NCBI RefSeq assembly: GCF_000013345.1
Contig: NC_007777.1
Coordinates: forward strand, 496,001 to 560,000
DNA: 64,000 bases
Origin: Frankia casuarinae
GTDB lineage: Bacteria; Actinomycetota; Actinomycetes; Frankiales; Frankiaceae
Reading direction: 5' to 3'
Positions 25,594 to 33,844 of this stretch are shown here, piece after piece. The notes under the pieces were generated by a model. The model saw only the letters and a program-made list of their open reading frames with translations. It was not told where the DNA came from and ran no database searches. The stretch's first letter is position 1; each line of letters begins with the position of its first letter. The translations under genes were made by a program, and so were the position numbers.

Positions 25594-27044
25594 GGCGCCC
25601 GTCGGCCGGGCACGGTGGCGCGCGGGATGGCCATGGATTCGATCGTCATGACGTCGGCATCCTCGGCGATGTGCGGCTCGGTCGGGGCGTCGGTGATCGT
25701 GGTCGCGCCGGCTTCGGTCGCGGCAGCCAGCACGGCGGCGGCGAGGACGGGATCGAGTTCCACCGGAACGGTCCGCAGATCGAGCAGGCAGCATCCCTGC
25801 TCCACCCGGCCCAACACGGACGGCTCGCCCTGGCGCAGGGGGGCGGCGATGACTGCGTCCAGGGCCACCGCGGCGCTTGGCAGCTCCGGGCCGAAGCCGC
25901 CGAACCCTTTGATCGTCAGACCACTCTCCGGGCCCGCCGGGGCCATGCCGTCTTCGTCTCGTGCGCCCTCGCGCCGGTGGCCGCCCGATCGACGGAATGC
26001 GGCGTCGTTCGGCAGCGGCGACGATCCACCCCCGCCACCGTCAACGACCGCACGACTCGCCACAGCCGAGGCTGCGATGCCCGAACGCCGTAGCCACGCG
26101 GCGAGCGTCTCGGCCCGCGTTGTCAGCCGTTCCGGTCGGGCGTGCAACGCCTGCCTGACCGGGGAGTCGGGATGGCTGAGGGTGGCTTCCAGCGCGGCGA
26201 GTGTGAGCTTTCCGACCCGCATTGCCCGGGCCATCGGATGCCGACGTATCCGGTCGATCAGGTCGGCGCGTCCCAGCAGCAGGCCGCACTGAGGCCCGCC
26301 GAGCAGCTTGTCCGCGCTGGTCGTGACCACGTTAACGCCGAAGCCGAGCCAGGTCGTGACGTCGGGTTCATCGGCGAGGAGCGGCTCGGGGTGTAGCAGC
26401 CCGGAGCCGCAGTCACCGACGAGGGGGATCTCGAAATCGGCGCAGAGCGCGGCAAGATCGTTGATCGCAGGGGTGTCAGTCAGCCCCACCACCTGATAGC
26501 TGGACGGATGCACGTGCAGCACGAGCCCGGTCTCCGGCCCGATCGCGTCGGCGTAGTCCCCGAGCGTCGTGCGGTTGGTGGTGCCGACTTCCCGCAGTCG
26601 AGCCCCGGTGCAGACCAGCAGTTCGGGCAGCCGGAACCCGTCCGCCGTCTCCACCAGCTCCCCGCGGCTCACCACGATCTCCCGCCGCCCGGCCAGCGCC
26701 GTCACCGCGAGGATCAGCCCTGCCGCGTTGTTGTTGACGATGTGCACGCCCGCCGCCGCGGGCACCGCGGCTGCCAACGCGGCCAGGGCGGTACGTCCTC
26801 GTCGTCCTCGCCGTCCGGTCCCGAGGTCAAGCTCGAGGTCGGTCGTGCCGGCTGCCAGGTCGAGGGCCGCGCGGGCGGCCGCGGACAGGGGAGCTCGGCC
26901 GAGCCCTCCGTGGAGCAGGACGCCGGTAGCGTTGATTACTGGGCGCAGTCCGGTGGCGGCGCGGGCGAGCGTCATCGGTGTCGCTACCGGCGTCGTCGGG
27001 CTGTCCTGGGCCGGGGATGCGAACAGACTTGTACGATCAATCAC
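25590..27044 (-). CDS. selA: SelA-family PLP protein (L-seryl-tRNA(Sec) selenium transferase-like)
   Basis: Family enzyme converts Ser-tRNA(Sec) to Sec-tRNA(Sec) with selenophosphate. The frame shows the SelA core: LRPVINATGVLLHGGLGRAP, VNNNAAGLILAV, REIVVSRGELVETADGFRLP, GTTNRT, the PLP-lysine site SADKLLGGPQCGLLLG and a C-terminal domain with KGFGGFGPELPSAAVAL. Odd points: the usual N-terminal helical domain is not recognisable, and about 45 residues of low-complexity sequence (a GGGGG run and after) are inserted before the C-terminal domain. Start is uncertain (ATG 27197, GTG 27044, ATG 26975). No selB, selD or tRNA-Sec is visible in the window, so a SelA-like enzyme with another substrate remains possible. 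Confidence 0.78.
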   Translation of the reverse strand: MIDRTSLFASPAQDSPTTPVATPMTLARAATGLRPVINATGVLLHGGLGRAPLSAAARAALDLAAGTTDLELDLGTGRRGRRGRTALAALAAAVPAAAGVHIVNNNAAGLILAVTALAGRREIVVSRGELVETADGFRLPELLVCTGARLREVGTTNRTTLGDYADAIGPETGLVLHVHPSSYQVVGLTDTPAINDLAALCADFEIPLVGDCGSGLLHPEPLLADEPDVTTWLGFGVNVVTTSADKLLGGPQCGLLLGRADLIDRIRRHPMARAMRVGKLTLAALEATLSHPDSPVRQALHARPERLTTRAETLAAWLRRSGIAASAVASRAVVDGGGGGSSPLPNDAAFRRSGGHRREGARDEDGMAPAGPESGLTIKGFGGFGPELPSAAVALDAVIAAPLRQGEPSVLGRVEQGCCLLDLRTVPVELDPVLAAAVLAAATEAGATTITDAPTEPHIAEDADVMTIESMAIPRATVPGRRAP

Positions 27045-27218
27045 TCTCGGTGAAGCTAGTGCTCCTCCTCGTGGGATTCCGGACCTGGCCGGGACGGCGG
27101 CGTGGCCTGTCGGGTGTCTGCCCCTGCTGGGTGCCTGTAGGATCGGCCCGCTGCCCGCACGGCTCTGGCCGTCCTTTCGATGATCAAAGCGGCGCATGGT
27201 CAGGCCTCGGACCTTCGG

Positions 27219-27719
27219 TCACCCGGACGGCCCCCCGCCCAGATTGATCGTCGGCCAGGGTGGATCGTCGACGCTGAAGATGAGGGCGACGTCGGTGTCG
27301 GAGACGAAATCGACGAGCCGTGCCCCCGCCGGTAGCAGAGCCAGCGCGTGACGGAGCTCCGCGGCGCTCGATCCTTCCTCAGCGGAGATGATGTGCCGCG
27401 AGCGGACCCCGCAGGCGAGGTCGGCAGGCGGCGGTGCAGCGCCGGAGGGCCGGGACGCGGAGCGCCCCACGCTGGAGAGCGCGGCGCTGGACAACAGAGC
27501 GGCGAGCCGGTGCGCCTCGTCCGGCACGAGATGCGCGACGCAGAGAACGTCGAGCAGGGCCGACTGGGTGCGGAGAACGACGACCGGGGTTCTCCGCGGG
27601 ACGCTGGGCTGCGTTCCCACGGTGATGACCGTGCCGTCGATCCGGCCGATGAAGGTGATGACGTCCGGGGGAGTGTCATCCGGGGTCCGGGGCGGGGTCC
27701 GGGGCGGGTCGATGTCCAT
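27219..27719 (-). CDS. Hypothetical protein
   Basis: A 166-residue frame with coding-like composition and no family I recognise. It has a proline-rich, acidic N-terminus (MDIDPPRTPPRTPDD), a beta-rich middle (VITFIGRIDGTVITVG, TPVVVLRTQSALLDVLCVA) and a late VDFVSDTDVALIFSVDD. No signal peptide or membrane segment. It lies 22 bp beyond the longest selA frame on the same strand, so cotranscription with selA is possible. The plus-strand overlapping frames here look like shadows. The 27720-28004 gap upstream contains a duplicated gcggatgacgacggg and no gene. Confidence 0.55.
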   Translation of the reverse strand: MDIDPPRTPPRTPDDTPPDVITFIGRIDGTVITVGTQPSVPRRTPVVVLRTQSALLDVLCVAHLVPDEAHRLAALLSSAALSSVGRSASRPSGAAPPPADLACGVRSRHIISAEEGSSAAELRHALALLPAGARLVDFVSDTDVALIFSVDDPPWPTINLGGGPSG

Positions 27720-28004
27720 GCGTAGACGCTCTCATCGGGCAGCTCGTCATCCCATCCCGCGCGGCGGGGAGCATGCGGGACGGACGGGCGGATGACGACG
27801 GGCGGATGACGACGGGCGGGGCGCGGACAAGCGTGCTGACGGACGCGCGATGAGAAGTCGCCCCTGGCGAGGTCGGCCGCGTGTGGAAGTACCTCGGTCG
27901 GGGTACGGGGCCATGGTCGCGCTTGCCCAAAGGCGCGGCGCGACACGGGAGGCAGCCCGGCCGGCTTCTCGTGGCGCTCACGCCGTCCGGTCGCAAGCGG
28001 AGCC

Positions 28005-28364
28005 ATGGAGCCAAGCGTGCGGGTTGAGGTGACCGACCGTGATGCCATCGTCGTGCATCCGGCCGGCGACATCGACTATTCGTCCCTGGATCCCCTGCGC
28101 GAGGCACTGCTCGACGCACGGGTCGCCGGAGTAAAAGAGATCATCGTGGATCTGGAGCAGGTGAGCTTCCTCGACTCGCAGGGGTTGGCGGTCATCCTGT
28201 TCGCCCACCAGCGTCAGCGCTCGGCCGGTGGCCGTCTCGTGCTGCGTAACCTCAACGAGGACGCCTACCGCCTGCTGCATGTCACGAACCTGAGTGCCGT
28301 GATAGACGTCGATCACGGCGACTCCGCCCCCGCGCGCGGCCTGGCGACCCGTCAGGGCGCCTGA
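28005..28364 (+). CDS. STAS-domain anti-sigma factor antagonist
   Basis: The 119-residue single-domain protein is SpoIIAA/RsbV-like: VRVEVTDRDAIVVHPAGDID, VKEIIVDLEQVSFLDSQGLAVI with the phosphorylatable serine in FLDSQGL, and RLVLRNLNEDAYRLLHVTNL. It should bind an anti-sigma kinase when unphosphorylated and release a sigma factor. No partner kinase or sigma gene is adjacent; neighbours are a hypothetical gene and mshD, so it is probably an orphan antagonist. ATG 28005 with a short purine-rich site. Confidence 0.87.
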   Translation: MEPSVRVEVTDRDAIVVHPAGDIDYSSLDPLREALLDARVAGVKEIIVDLEQVSFLDSQGLAVILFAHQRQRSAGGRLVLRNLNEDAYRLLHVTNLSAVIDVDHGDSAPARGLATRQGA

Positions 28365-28393
28365 GCCACGGGGGCCTTCCGGCCCTGGCCGGA

Positions 28394-29428
28394 TCAACCC
28401 GTGGACGGCCTCTCCCAGTGGTAGGAGACGTCGCGGACGTAGGTGATGAAGCCGAGTCCGGTGTACATCCGCACGGCGCGGACATTGTCCTCGTCCACGT
28501 ACAGCAGGACCGAGTCGAGCCCCTCGGCCTGCAGATGCCGCAGGCCGATCAGGGTAAGTGCCCGGCCGAGTCCCGCGCCGCCCGCGCCCGGGAGCACGCC
28601 CACCACGTAGACCTCGCCGATGGGCCCCGGCTGCGCGTTCCGTGGCGGCGTCTGGTCGGTCTCGTGCACCTTCGTCCAGTGGAAGCCGACGAGTGCGCCG
28701 TCGTGCTCGGCGAGGAAGAAGCCACGCGGGTCGAACCACGGCTCGGCCCGGCGCCGGGCCAGATCGTCCAGGGTCCACCGGCCCTGCTCCGGATGATCAG
28801 CGAAGGCGGCCGCATTGACGGCCAGCCAGGCCCGGTCGTCCTGGTCGGGGACGAAGGTGCGGACCGTCACACCGGCCGGCAGCCGGGGGTCCGGCAGGGG
28901 CGTCCCGGCCGCCAGCGGTCGCCGAAGCTGGAGCAGCACCCTCGTGCGAGTGAACGTGAGCCGGGTAGCCAGTGCCGCGGCGGCCGGCAGGTCGCCGTGG
29001 GCCCAGATGTCGAGGCGGGACGACGGCGCCGCGAGGGCCTCGGTCAGTCCGCCAACCAGAGCCGTGCCGACGCCGCGTCCGCGGTGGTCGGGATGGACGA
29101 CCACCTCGGCCTGCCGTGCCTGGTCCACGCCGCCCAGATGGGCGTAGCCGATGATCCGCCCGGCGGGGACGCGGCCCGGCATGGTCGACGTGTCCGCGGC
29201 GTTCTGGTCACCAGGGGTGTCCGGGACATTCGGGCCGCTCGTGTCCGCGGCGGCCGACACGGCCAGCAGGTGCCGGCCGGCGCCGATCCGCAGTCCGGGC
29301 CGGAGGGCCAGCCGGACGTCCTCGGACACCGGCCCGGTGCCGTCCGCCCGCTCCGCGGCGGCGAGGAGGCTCACGATGTCGTCCACGTCCATGGCGCTCA
29401 GGGTCTGCTGCCAGCTCAGCGAGGTCAC
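28394..29428 (-). CDS. mshD: Mycothiol synthase
   Basis: Acetylates Cys-GlcN-Ins with acetyl-CoA, the last step of mycothiol synthesis. The 344-residue product has two tandem GNAT domains: an N-terminal one with VVVHPDHRGRGVGTALVGGL and a catalytic C-terminal one with EVYVVGVLPGAGGAGLGRAL, and the MshD phrases WLAVNAAAFADHPEQGRWTL and WFDPRGFFLAEHDGALVGFHW. Length (about 300-340) fits. Start is the GTG at 29428. A low-complexity linker of about 45 residues (including TSGPNVPDTPGDQNAADTS) sits in the first domain. mshA is also in this window. Confidence 0.93.
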   Translation of the reverse strand: MTSLSWQQTLSAMDVDDIVSLLAAAERADGTGPVSEDVRLALRPGLRIGAGRHLLAVSAAADTSGPNVPDTPGDQNAADTSTMPGRVPAGRIIGYAHLGGVDQARQAEVVVHPDHRGRGVGTALVGGLTEALAAPSSRLDIWAHGDLPAAAALATRLTFTRTRVLLQLRRPLAAGTPLPDPRLPAGVTVRTFVPDQDDRAWLAVNAAAFADHPEQGRWTLDDLARRRAEPWFDPRGFFLAEHDGALVGFHWTKVHETDQTPPRNAQPGPIGEVYVVGVLPGAGGAGLGRALTLIGLRHLQAEGLDSVLLYVDEDNVRAVRMYTGLGFITYVRDVSYHWERPSTG

Positions 29429-29498
29429 CGGACGACCGTATGACGCTGGGCGGCCCTCGACGGTGCGGTCGGGAGGCCCCGGTCGCGAGGCCCCGGAC

Positions 29499-29542
29499 GC
29501 GAGGCCGAATCCTGGCTCCTGGAGCCAGGATTTGGGCCTCGC
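29499..29542 (-). terminator. Long hairpin between glnR and mshD
   Basis: GCGAGGCC plus AATCCTGGCTCC pair with GGAGCCAGGATT plus GGCCTCGC, giving about 20 paired positions with a tiny loop and one small bulge. It lies 83 bp downstream of the glnR stop and 70 bp upstream of the mshD start, on the same transcription strand, so it is most likely the glnR terminator. Confidence 0.65.
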
Positions 29543-29624
29543 GCCGGCGATGCCGTCCTACTGGCGGTGCCCGGGGTGCCGGGATGCCGGGATGCCACGC
29601 GGCGGACGGGTGTCCGCGGTGACG

Positions 29625-30377
29625 TCAGACCCGCTCGGGGGTCCGGGACTCGTCACGGCCGATCCGGCCGACCTCCCCGGGGGTGTTCTCCGGCAGCGGT
29701 GCGATGGGCGGCGCGACGAACTTGTACCCGACGTGCCGAACAGTACCGATCATCGCTTCGTGCTCGGGGCCGAGCTTCGCTCGCAGCCGCCGGACGTGGA
29801 CGTCCACCGTGCGGGTGCCGCCGTAGTAGTCGTAACCCCAGACCTCCTGCAACAGCTGGGCGCGGGTGAAGACCCGGCCCGGGTGTTGCGCGAGGTACTT
29901 CAGCAGCTCGAACTCCTTGAAGGTGAGCTCGAGCGGCCGGCCCCGCAACTTGGCCGAGTAGGTGGTCTCGTCGACCGACAGGTCGCCGGACCGGATGACA
30001 CCGGCTTCGGCCGTGCCGCCGGCGGCGGCGACCCGACCGATGGCCAGCCGCAACCGGGCCTCGACCTCGGCGGGACCCGCGGAATCGAGGACGACGTCGT
30101 CAACCCCCCAGTCCGCGGACACCGCCGCCAGCCCACCCTCGGTCACCAGCGCCAGCAGCGGCGTGGTGAGCCCGGTGGTGCGTAGCAGCCGGCACAGACC
30201 GCGGGCGATCACAAGCTCCCGGCGGCCATCCACCACGATCACATCCACCGGCGGGGCGTCCAGCAGCGCGCTCGCCTCGAGCGGGGCGACCCGTACGGTG
30301 TGGGTGAGAAGCCCAAGCGACGGAAACGACTCGGCGGACGGACCGGGGGCGTTGGTGAGCAAAAGGACGACGCTCAA
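29625..30377 (-). CDS. glnR: Orphan OmpR-type nitrogen regulator GlnR
   Basis: Global nitrogen regulator of actinobacteria, activating ammonium transport and glutamine synthetase genes. The 250-residue product has an atypical receiver domain ([40 protein letters not shown] with the conserved Asp; [21 protein letters not shown]) and a winged-helix domain ([59 protein letters not shown]) nearly identical to Streptomyces GlnR. Start is a TTG at 30377 with GGAGGAG 7 nt upstream; the longer ATG frame has no homology. No cognate kinase is adjacent, as expected. A candidate target box is upstream of amtB. Confidence 0.94.
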   Translation of the reverse strand: MSVVLLLTNAPGPSAESFPSLGLLTHTVRVAPLEASALLDAPPVDVIVVDGRRELVIARGLCRLLRTTGLTTPLLALVTEGGLAAVSADWGVDDVVLDSAGPAEVEARLRLAIGRVAAAGGTAEAGVIRSGDLSVDETTYSAKLRGRPLELTFKEFELLKYLAQHPGRVFTRAQLLQEVWGYDYYGGTRTVDVHVRRLRAKLGPEHEAMIGTVRHVGYKFVAPPIAPLPENTPGEVGRIGRDESRTPERV

Positions 30378-30504
30378 GACGACTCCTCCAGGTGGTGTGT
30401 GGTGGGGCAGCGTCGACCCGGTGAGTAACTCGATGCCCGGCGCTGGGCGTCTCACGACCGTCATGGGCATGAAACGAAGGCCGGTATGTGGGGAGGATAG
30501 CGGA

Positions 30505-31296
30505 GTGTCCTACTCGGCTCCTACCGTCTACGGGCCACTACCTACGGCGGATGGTGAGATCCCGACCACGAGTCATGATCGCTGGAGCGGTCGGGTGCCC
30601 GGTGCGTCACGCAATCTGGCTGTAGTGGTCACCCATGGCTTCTCCTGTTCGACGTCACGCCTGGCGCTGCAAACAGTGATGGTCGGATTACGTCCACATC
30701 CCGATGTCCAGGTCATGGATCTGCAAGCGTACGACCGATCCACCAGACTGTGCACTTTCGGTGACCCCGAGGTGCTGGATGTCGGTGCGGCCGTCGGCGT
30801 GGCTGCCGGCGCGGCCCGTCGACTCGGCTACCAGCGGGTCTGCCTCACGGGATGGTCGATGGGATGGTCGGTGGACGGTGCCGCCGTGCCGCGGCACGGC
30901 GTGCTGATCCAGGTGGGCGAGCCCGCCCACAGCCATCGCCGTCGGCATCCCCCGGAGGCGGTAGCCAATGCGAGCGCGGCCAGCCGGTGGTTCGTGCGGG
31001 ACACCGCTCGGATGCGCCGGATCCATCGGCTGGCCGAGCGGCCCACCGGCCGGATGGTGGCACGGCGCCTGTTACGGGTGCGTATCGGCCCCCACGCGTT
31101 CGTACCAATTCCCGCTCCTCCGGTGAAGATAGTTGGTTCGGTCGCACCGACCTCGCCGCTCATCGTCCACGGCTGTCGTGACGGGTATTTCACGCTGAGA
31201 CATCCGCGCGCGTTGGCCGCCGCGAGGACCGCGAGGACCGCGAGGACGGCGAGGACCGCCGCCGCGAGGACGGACGAAGGGCCGGAAGGACGGTGA
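30505..31296 (+). CDS. Alpha/beta-hydrolase-fold protein, degraded active site
   Basis: The 263-residue frame resembles actinobacterial alpha/beta hydrolases found beside MoaD-like genes: [10 protein letters not shown] at the oxyanion strand, a nucleophile elbow [25 protein letters not shown] and [17 protein letters not shown] (acid-residue strand). However, the usual RGHGRSGG region is scrambled ([10 protein letters not shown]), the elbow is followed by an odd Arg/His-rich stretch, and the C-terminus that should carry the catalytic His is replaced by an Ala-Arg-Thr tail from a 9-bp repeat (31222-31257). Start GTG 30505 has GGGAGGA 7 nt upstream. Probably inactive; overlaps the next gene by 4 bp. 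Confidence 0.65.
   Translation: MSYSAPTVYGPLPTADGEIPTTSHDRWSGRVPGASRNLAVVVTHGFSCSTSRLALQTVMVGLRPHPDVQVMDLQAYDRSTRLCTFGDPEVLDVGAAVGVAAGAARRLGYQRVCLTGWSMGWSVDGAAVPRHGVLIQVGEPAHSHRRRHPPEAVANASAASRWFVRDTARMRRIHRLAERPTGRMVARRLLRVRIGPHAFVPIPAPPVKIVGSVAPTSPLIVHGCRDGYFTLRHPRALAAARTARTARTARTAAARTDEGPEGR
31222..31257. repeat. 9-bp tandem repeat, four copies
   Basis: Four copies of gcgaggacc (one with a final g) head to tail at the end of the degraded hydrolase frame, encoding the repeated Ala-Arg-Thr tail. Confidence 0.9.
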
Positions 31297-31586
31297 CGGA
31301 CGAGACCGCAGGGGCGGGCCGGCCCGCGTCGATCGCGCGGGTGACCGTCCGCTACTGGGCCGCCGCCAGGGACGCCGCGGGGGTGTCCCAGGAGGAGATC
31401 GGCGCGGATACGCTGGCCGCTCTGCTCGATGTCGTCGCGGCCCGCCACGGCGGGACCCTGCCGGCGCTGCTGCGACGGTGCTCCTACCTCGTCGACGACC
31501 AGCCCGTGGGCCGGCGGGATCCGGCGGGGGTCATCCTGCGTGACGGTTGCGTAGTCGAGGCCCTCCCACCCTTCGCCGGGGGATGA
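31293..31586 (+). CDS. MoaD/ThiS-family sulfur carrier protein
   Basis: The 97-residue ubiquitin-like protein has the MoaD pattern VRYWAAARDAAGVSQEEI, an internal YLVDDQPVG strand and a C-terminal diglycine (PPFAGG) that would be adenylated and thiocarboxylated. It is therefore likely a small subunit of molybdopterin synthase or a related sulfur carrier. Start GTG 31293 overlaps the preceding stop (GTGA). No moaE or moeB is adjacent; the next complete genes are a membrane protein and a thioredoxin, then a sulfur-transfer operon. Confidence 0.85.
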   Translation: MTDETAGAGRPASIARVTVRYWAAARDAAGVSQEEIGADTLAALLDVVAARHGGTLPALLRRCSYLVDDQPVGRRDPAGVILRDGCVVEALPPFAGG

Positions 31587-31708
31587 CGCTGTTCGTCGTC
31601 GGTCCGGAGATCGTCGGTCCGGAGGCCATCGCCGCTGGGGAGACCGTTGACGCGGAGGTCCTCGCCGCCCGGCCCGGGGTCGCGCCCGGCTGGGACGGCG
31701 CGACGTGA
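31583..31708 (+). CDS. Possible 41-residue ORF coupled to the MoaD-like gene
   Basis: ATG at 31583 overlaps the MoaD-like stop (ATGA) and runs to a TGA at 31706-31708. The product is acidic with repeated VGPE units (FVVGPEIVGPEAIAAGETVD). No family is recognised. Could be a chance ORF, but the ATGA junction is the same coupling device used by real genes around it. Confidence 0.3.
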   Translation: MTLFVVGPEIVGPEAIAAGETVDAEVLAARPGVAPGWDGAT

Positions 31709-31740
31709 GCCGCCCGAGCCGGACATGACAGCATGGCCCG

Positions 31741-32682
31741 GTGAGCGCAGGCGATCCCGGCACGCCCCATGGCGTCCTCGTCCCGGACGAGGCTGCGTCC
31801 ATCCCCGCAGCCCGATGGGCGCCGGGTGCTTTGCCGTTGGCGGCCCTGGTGGCTACCGGCCTGGTGATGGCGGCCGCAGCCCTCGGCACGGGAGCCCTCG
31901 CGGCGGTCCTCATCGTCGAACAGATCGCGTTTGCCTGGGCCTGGGTCCGGATACTCCGGGCGTCGACCGGTACCACCCTGCTCGTGGCGGCCTGGGGTGT
32001 CCTCGGTGACGTGGTCCTGTTGGCCTCGGACCGGCCCAGCTACGGATCGTTGGCCGGCGTCGTCGGGATCGCCGTGGCGGTCATGATCCTCTACCAGCTC
32101 GCCCGACGCCGGTCAGCTCCCGTATCCGGGGCAGGCTCGGTGTCTGCCAATGGTTCGAGTCCGGTGTCTGCCAACGGTTCGAGTCCGCCGCCCGGTCCTG
32201 CCGTGCGGGTCGGTGCGGATCTCGCCGCGGCGCTGAGTGGAATCATCTTCTGTGCGCTTTTCGCCGGTTACCTTGCGCTGCGTGTCGGGTCCGGCGCGCA
32301 CCATCCGGCCGATCTGCTGGTCATCGCCGGCCTTCTCGGCGCGGGTGGCACGGTCGTGGCGGGCCGGCTGGTGGGATGGGCGGGCGTTCCGGTGGTGCCG
32401 GCCGGGGCGGTCGGCGTTCTGGTCGGCGCGGCGCTGGGGGCCGGCTTCGGTGCCCTCGACCCCGATCGTCTGGCGGTGGGGGCCGCCGTCGCGATCGCCG
32501 CGGCGGGAGCGGCCGTGGCCGCCGTCATCGATTTGGTGCTGGCGCGGGCCCGCGACGCTGAGCCGCGGGTCGGCCCGGTCGCCACCTCGGCGCTGGTCGC
32601 GGACGTCCTGCTCACCGCCATCCTGCCGCTGGCCTCCGCGGCGCCACTGGTGTATTTCGTCGGCCGGCATCTGCCCGCGTGA
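31741..32682 (+). CDS. Polytopic membrane protein of unknown function
   Basis: The 313-residue product has about eight hydrophobic segments, for example LPLAALVATGLVMAAAALGT, VLIVEQIAFAWAWVRIL, LAGVVGIAVAVMILYQLARR, ALSGIIFCALFAGYLALRV and VADVLLTAILPLASAAPLVYF. Between segments 4 and 5 lies a Ser/Pro-rich linker made by a perfect 24-bp duplication (32140-32187), giving VSANGSSP twice. Start GTG 31741. The family is not recognised. It precedes a thioredoxin-like gene, so it could act in an envelope redox process, but nothing in its own sequence shows that. Confidence 0.7.
   Translation: MSAGDPGTPHGVLVPDEAASIPAARWAPGALPLAALVATGLVMAAAALGTGALAAVLIVEQIAFAWAWVRILRASTGTTLLVAAWGVLGDVVLLASDRPSYGSLAGVVGIAVAVMILYQLARRRSAPVSGAGSVSANGSSPVSANGSSPPPGPAVRVGADLAAALSGIIFCALFAGYLALRVGSGAHHPADLLVIAGLLGAGGTVVAGRLVGWAGVPVVPAGAVGVLVGAALGAGFGALDPDRLAVGAAVAIAAAGAAVAAVIDLVLARARDAEPRVGPVATSALVADVLLTAILPLASAAPLVYFVGRHLPA
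32140..32187. repeat. 24-bp tandem duplication inside membrane-protein gene
   Basis: Two copies (32140-32163, 32164-32187) starting gtgtctgccaa and differing at a single base. In frame, encoding VSANGSSP twice in the linker. Confidence 0.9.
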
Positions 32683-32749
32683 GTCGATCGTCGGGCCGCG
32701 GCGGGGCCTGGACGGGAAGAGCCGGGGCCTGTCGGATGCTGTAGAAGCC

Positions 32750-33214
32750 GTGACCGGAATGTGGGTGTTGTCGGTGGCGACCGTGGCTGCTCTCGGGCTG
32801 GGGGTGCTCATGCGGGTCCGGGACGGACGGTTCCGGCCGGTAGACGGCGGGCTGCGGGCCGAGTTCGCGTCGCTGGGCGAGACGATGGGGGAGCGGGCGA
32901 CGCTGCTGCAGTTCTCCACGGCGTTCTGCGCCCCCTGCCGGTCCACCCGTCGGGTGCTGGCAGGGGTTGCCGAGGTCGTGCCCGGGGTACGCCATGTCGA
33001 GGTTGATGCGGAGGCGCATCTCGACCTCGTCCGTCGGCTGGGGATCAGGCGGACTCCGACGGTACTGATCGTTGACGGTCATGGCAGGGAGGTGCGGCGC
33101 GCGAGCGGTGCCCCGCCGACGCGTGCGGCGGTGTTCGCCACTCTCGAAGAGATCGTTTCCGGTGGGATCAATCGGGCAGATGGTGATCCTTCGGATTCAT
33201 CGTCGGCGGGTTAA
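32750..33214 (+). CDS. Membrane-anchored thioredoxin-like protein
   Basis: The 154-residue product starts with a hydrophobic anchor (MWVLSVATVAALGLGVLM) and then a thioredoxin fold: ATLLQFSTAFCAPCRSTRRV with the redox motif CAPC, VRHVEVDAEAHLDLVRRLGI and RRTPTVLIVDGHGREVRR (cis-Pro after Thr). Likely a thiol reductant or oxidant in the membrane or outside it. Starts at GTG 32750 or ATG 32759. It stands directly upstream of the cysteine-rich leader peptide and sulfur operon, with stop and leader separated by about 25-37 bp. Confidence 0.83.
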   Translation: MTGMWVLSVATVAALGLGVLMRVRDGRFRPVDGGLRAEFASLGETMGERATLLQFSTAFCAPCRSTRRVLAGVAEVVPGVRHVEVDAEAHLDLVRRLGIRRTPTVLIVDGHGREVRRASGAPPTRAAVFATLEEIVSGGINRADGDPSDSSSAG

Positions 33215-33251
33215 CACAGACGTGACGTTCACTGCTACCGTGACACGAACC

Positions 33252-33329
33252 ATGTCCCAGATACAGCTTGTGAAGCGCCGCGCGGTCGATCTGTGCCGCG
33301 TACACAGCTGTCTGTGTTGTCTTTCCTGA
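33252..33329 (+). CDS. Cysteine-rich leader peptide (putative attenuator)
   Basis: A 25-codon ORF with the actinobacterial leader-peptide signature KRRAVDLCRVHSCLCC: four Cys codons at residues 15, 20, 22 and 23. Comparable polycysteine short ORFs in mycobacteria, upstream of DUF4395/sulfurtransferase operons, act as cysteine-responsive attenuators, and exactly those genes follow here. No Shine-Dalgarno is visible before ATG 33252; an in-frame GTG at 33240 might be a leaderless start. Ribosome stalling at the Cys codons when Cys-tRNA is scarce would alter folding of the 95-nt segment before the DUF4395 start (33330-33424). The regulatory role is inference from family knowledge. Confidence 0.7.
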   Translation: MSQIQLVKRRAVDLCRVHSCLCCLS

Positions 33330-33424
33330 TCGTGGGTTGATGTTCCTCAGCCGTGATCGGCTGGCCCCGGTGCATCGCCACGTCCGAGCGGGTAGTCCAA
33401 GCCGGAAGTCAGGAGAAGGCTCTC

Positions 33425-33844
33425 GTGGTAGATCCTCGTGGGATGCGGTTCGCCGCTGCCGTCACCACGATCATGCTCGCCGTGATACTGCTCGCCGGCA
33501 GCCGCTGGTTGCTGCTCGCGCAGACCGTGGTGTTCGGGGTGGGGGCGGTGGCCGGGGTCCGGCACGCGCCCTACGGGCTGGTGTTCCGTTCCCTGATCCG
33601 GCCGAGGCTGGGGCCGCCGGCCGCCACCGAGGACGCCGCGCCGCCCCGGTTCGCCCAGCTGGTCGGCGCGATCTTCGGCGTCGTGGGTCTCGTGGGATTC
33701 TTCGCGGGGATGCCGGCACTCGGTTACGTCGCGGTGGCCCTGGCCTTCGTGGCGGCCCTCCTCAATGCGGCGTTCGAGTTCTGTCTCGGGTGCCAGCTGT
33801 ATCTTTTTCTCCATTCGATAGCCGTGAAAGGAGCACGCACATGA
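33425..33844 (+). CDS. DUF4395 membrane protein
   Basis: The 139-residue product has four hydrophobic segments (AAAVTTIMLAVILLAGSRWL, VVFGVGAVAGVRH, FGVVGLVGFFAGMPAL, VAVALAFVAALLNAAFEFCL) and the family's Cys pair in FEFCLGCQLYLFLH. DUF4395 proteins are regularly linked to thiosulfate sulfurtransferases and are presumed to work in sulfur handling at the membrane. Start GTG 33425 follows AGGAGAAGG, and the family start VVDPRG supports it. Stop overlaps the rhodanese start (ATGA). Confidence 0.88.
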   Translation: MVDPRGMRFAAAVTTIMLAVILLAGSRWLLLAQTVVFGVGAVAGVRHAPYGLVFRSLIRPRLGPPAATEDAAPPRFAQLVGAIFGVVGLVGFFAGMPALGYVAVALAFVAALLNAAFEFCLGCQLYLFLHSIAVKGART

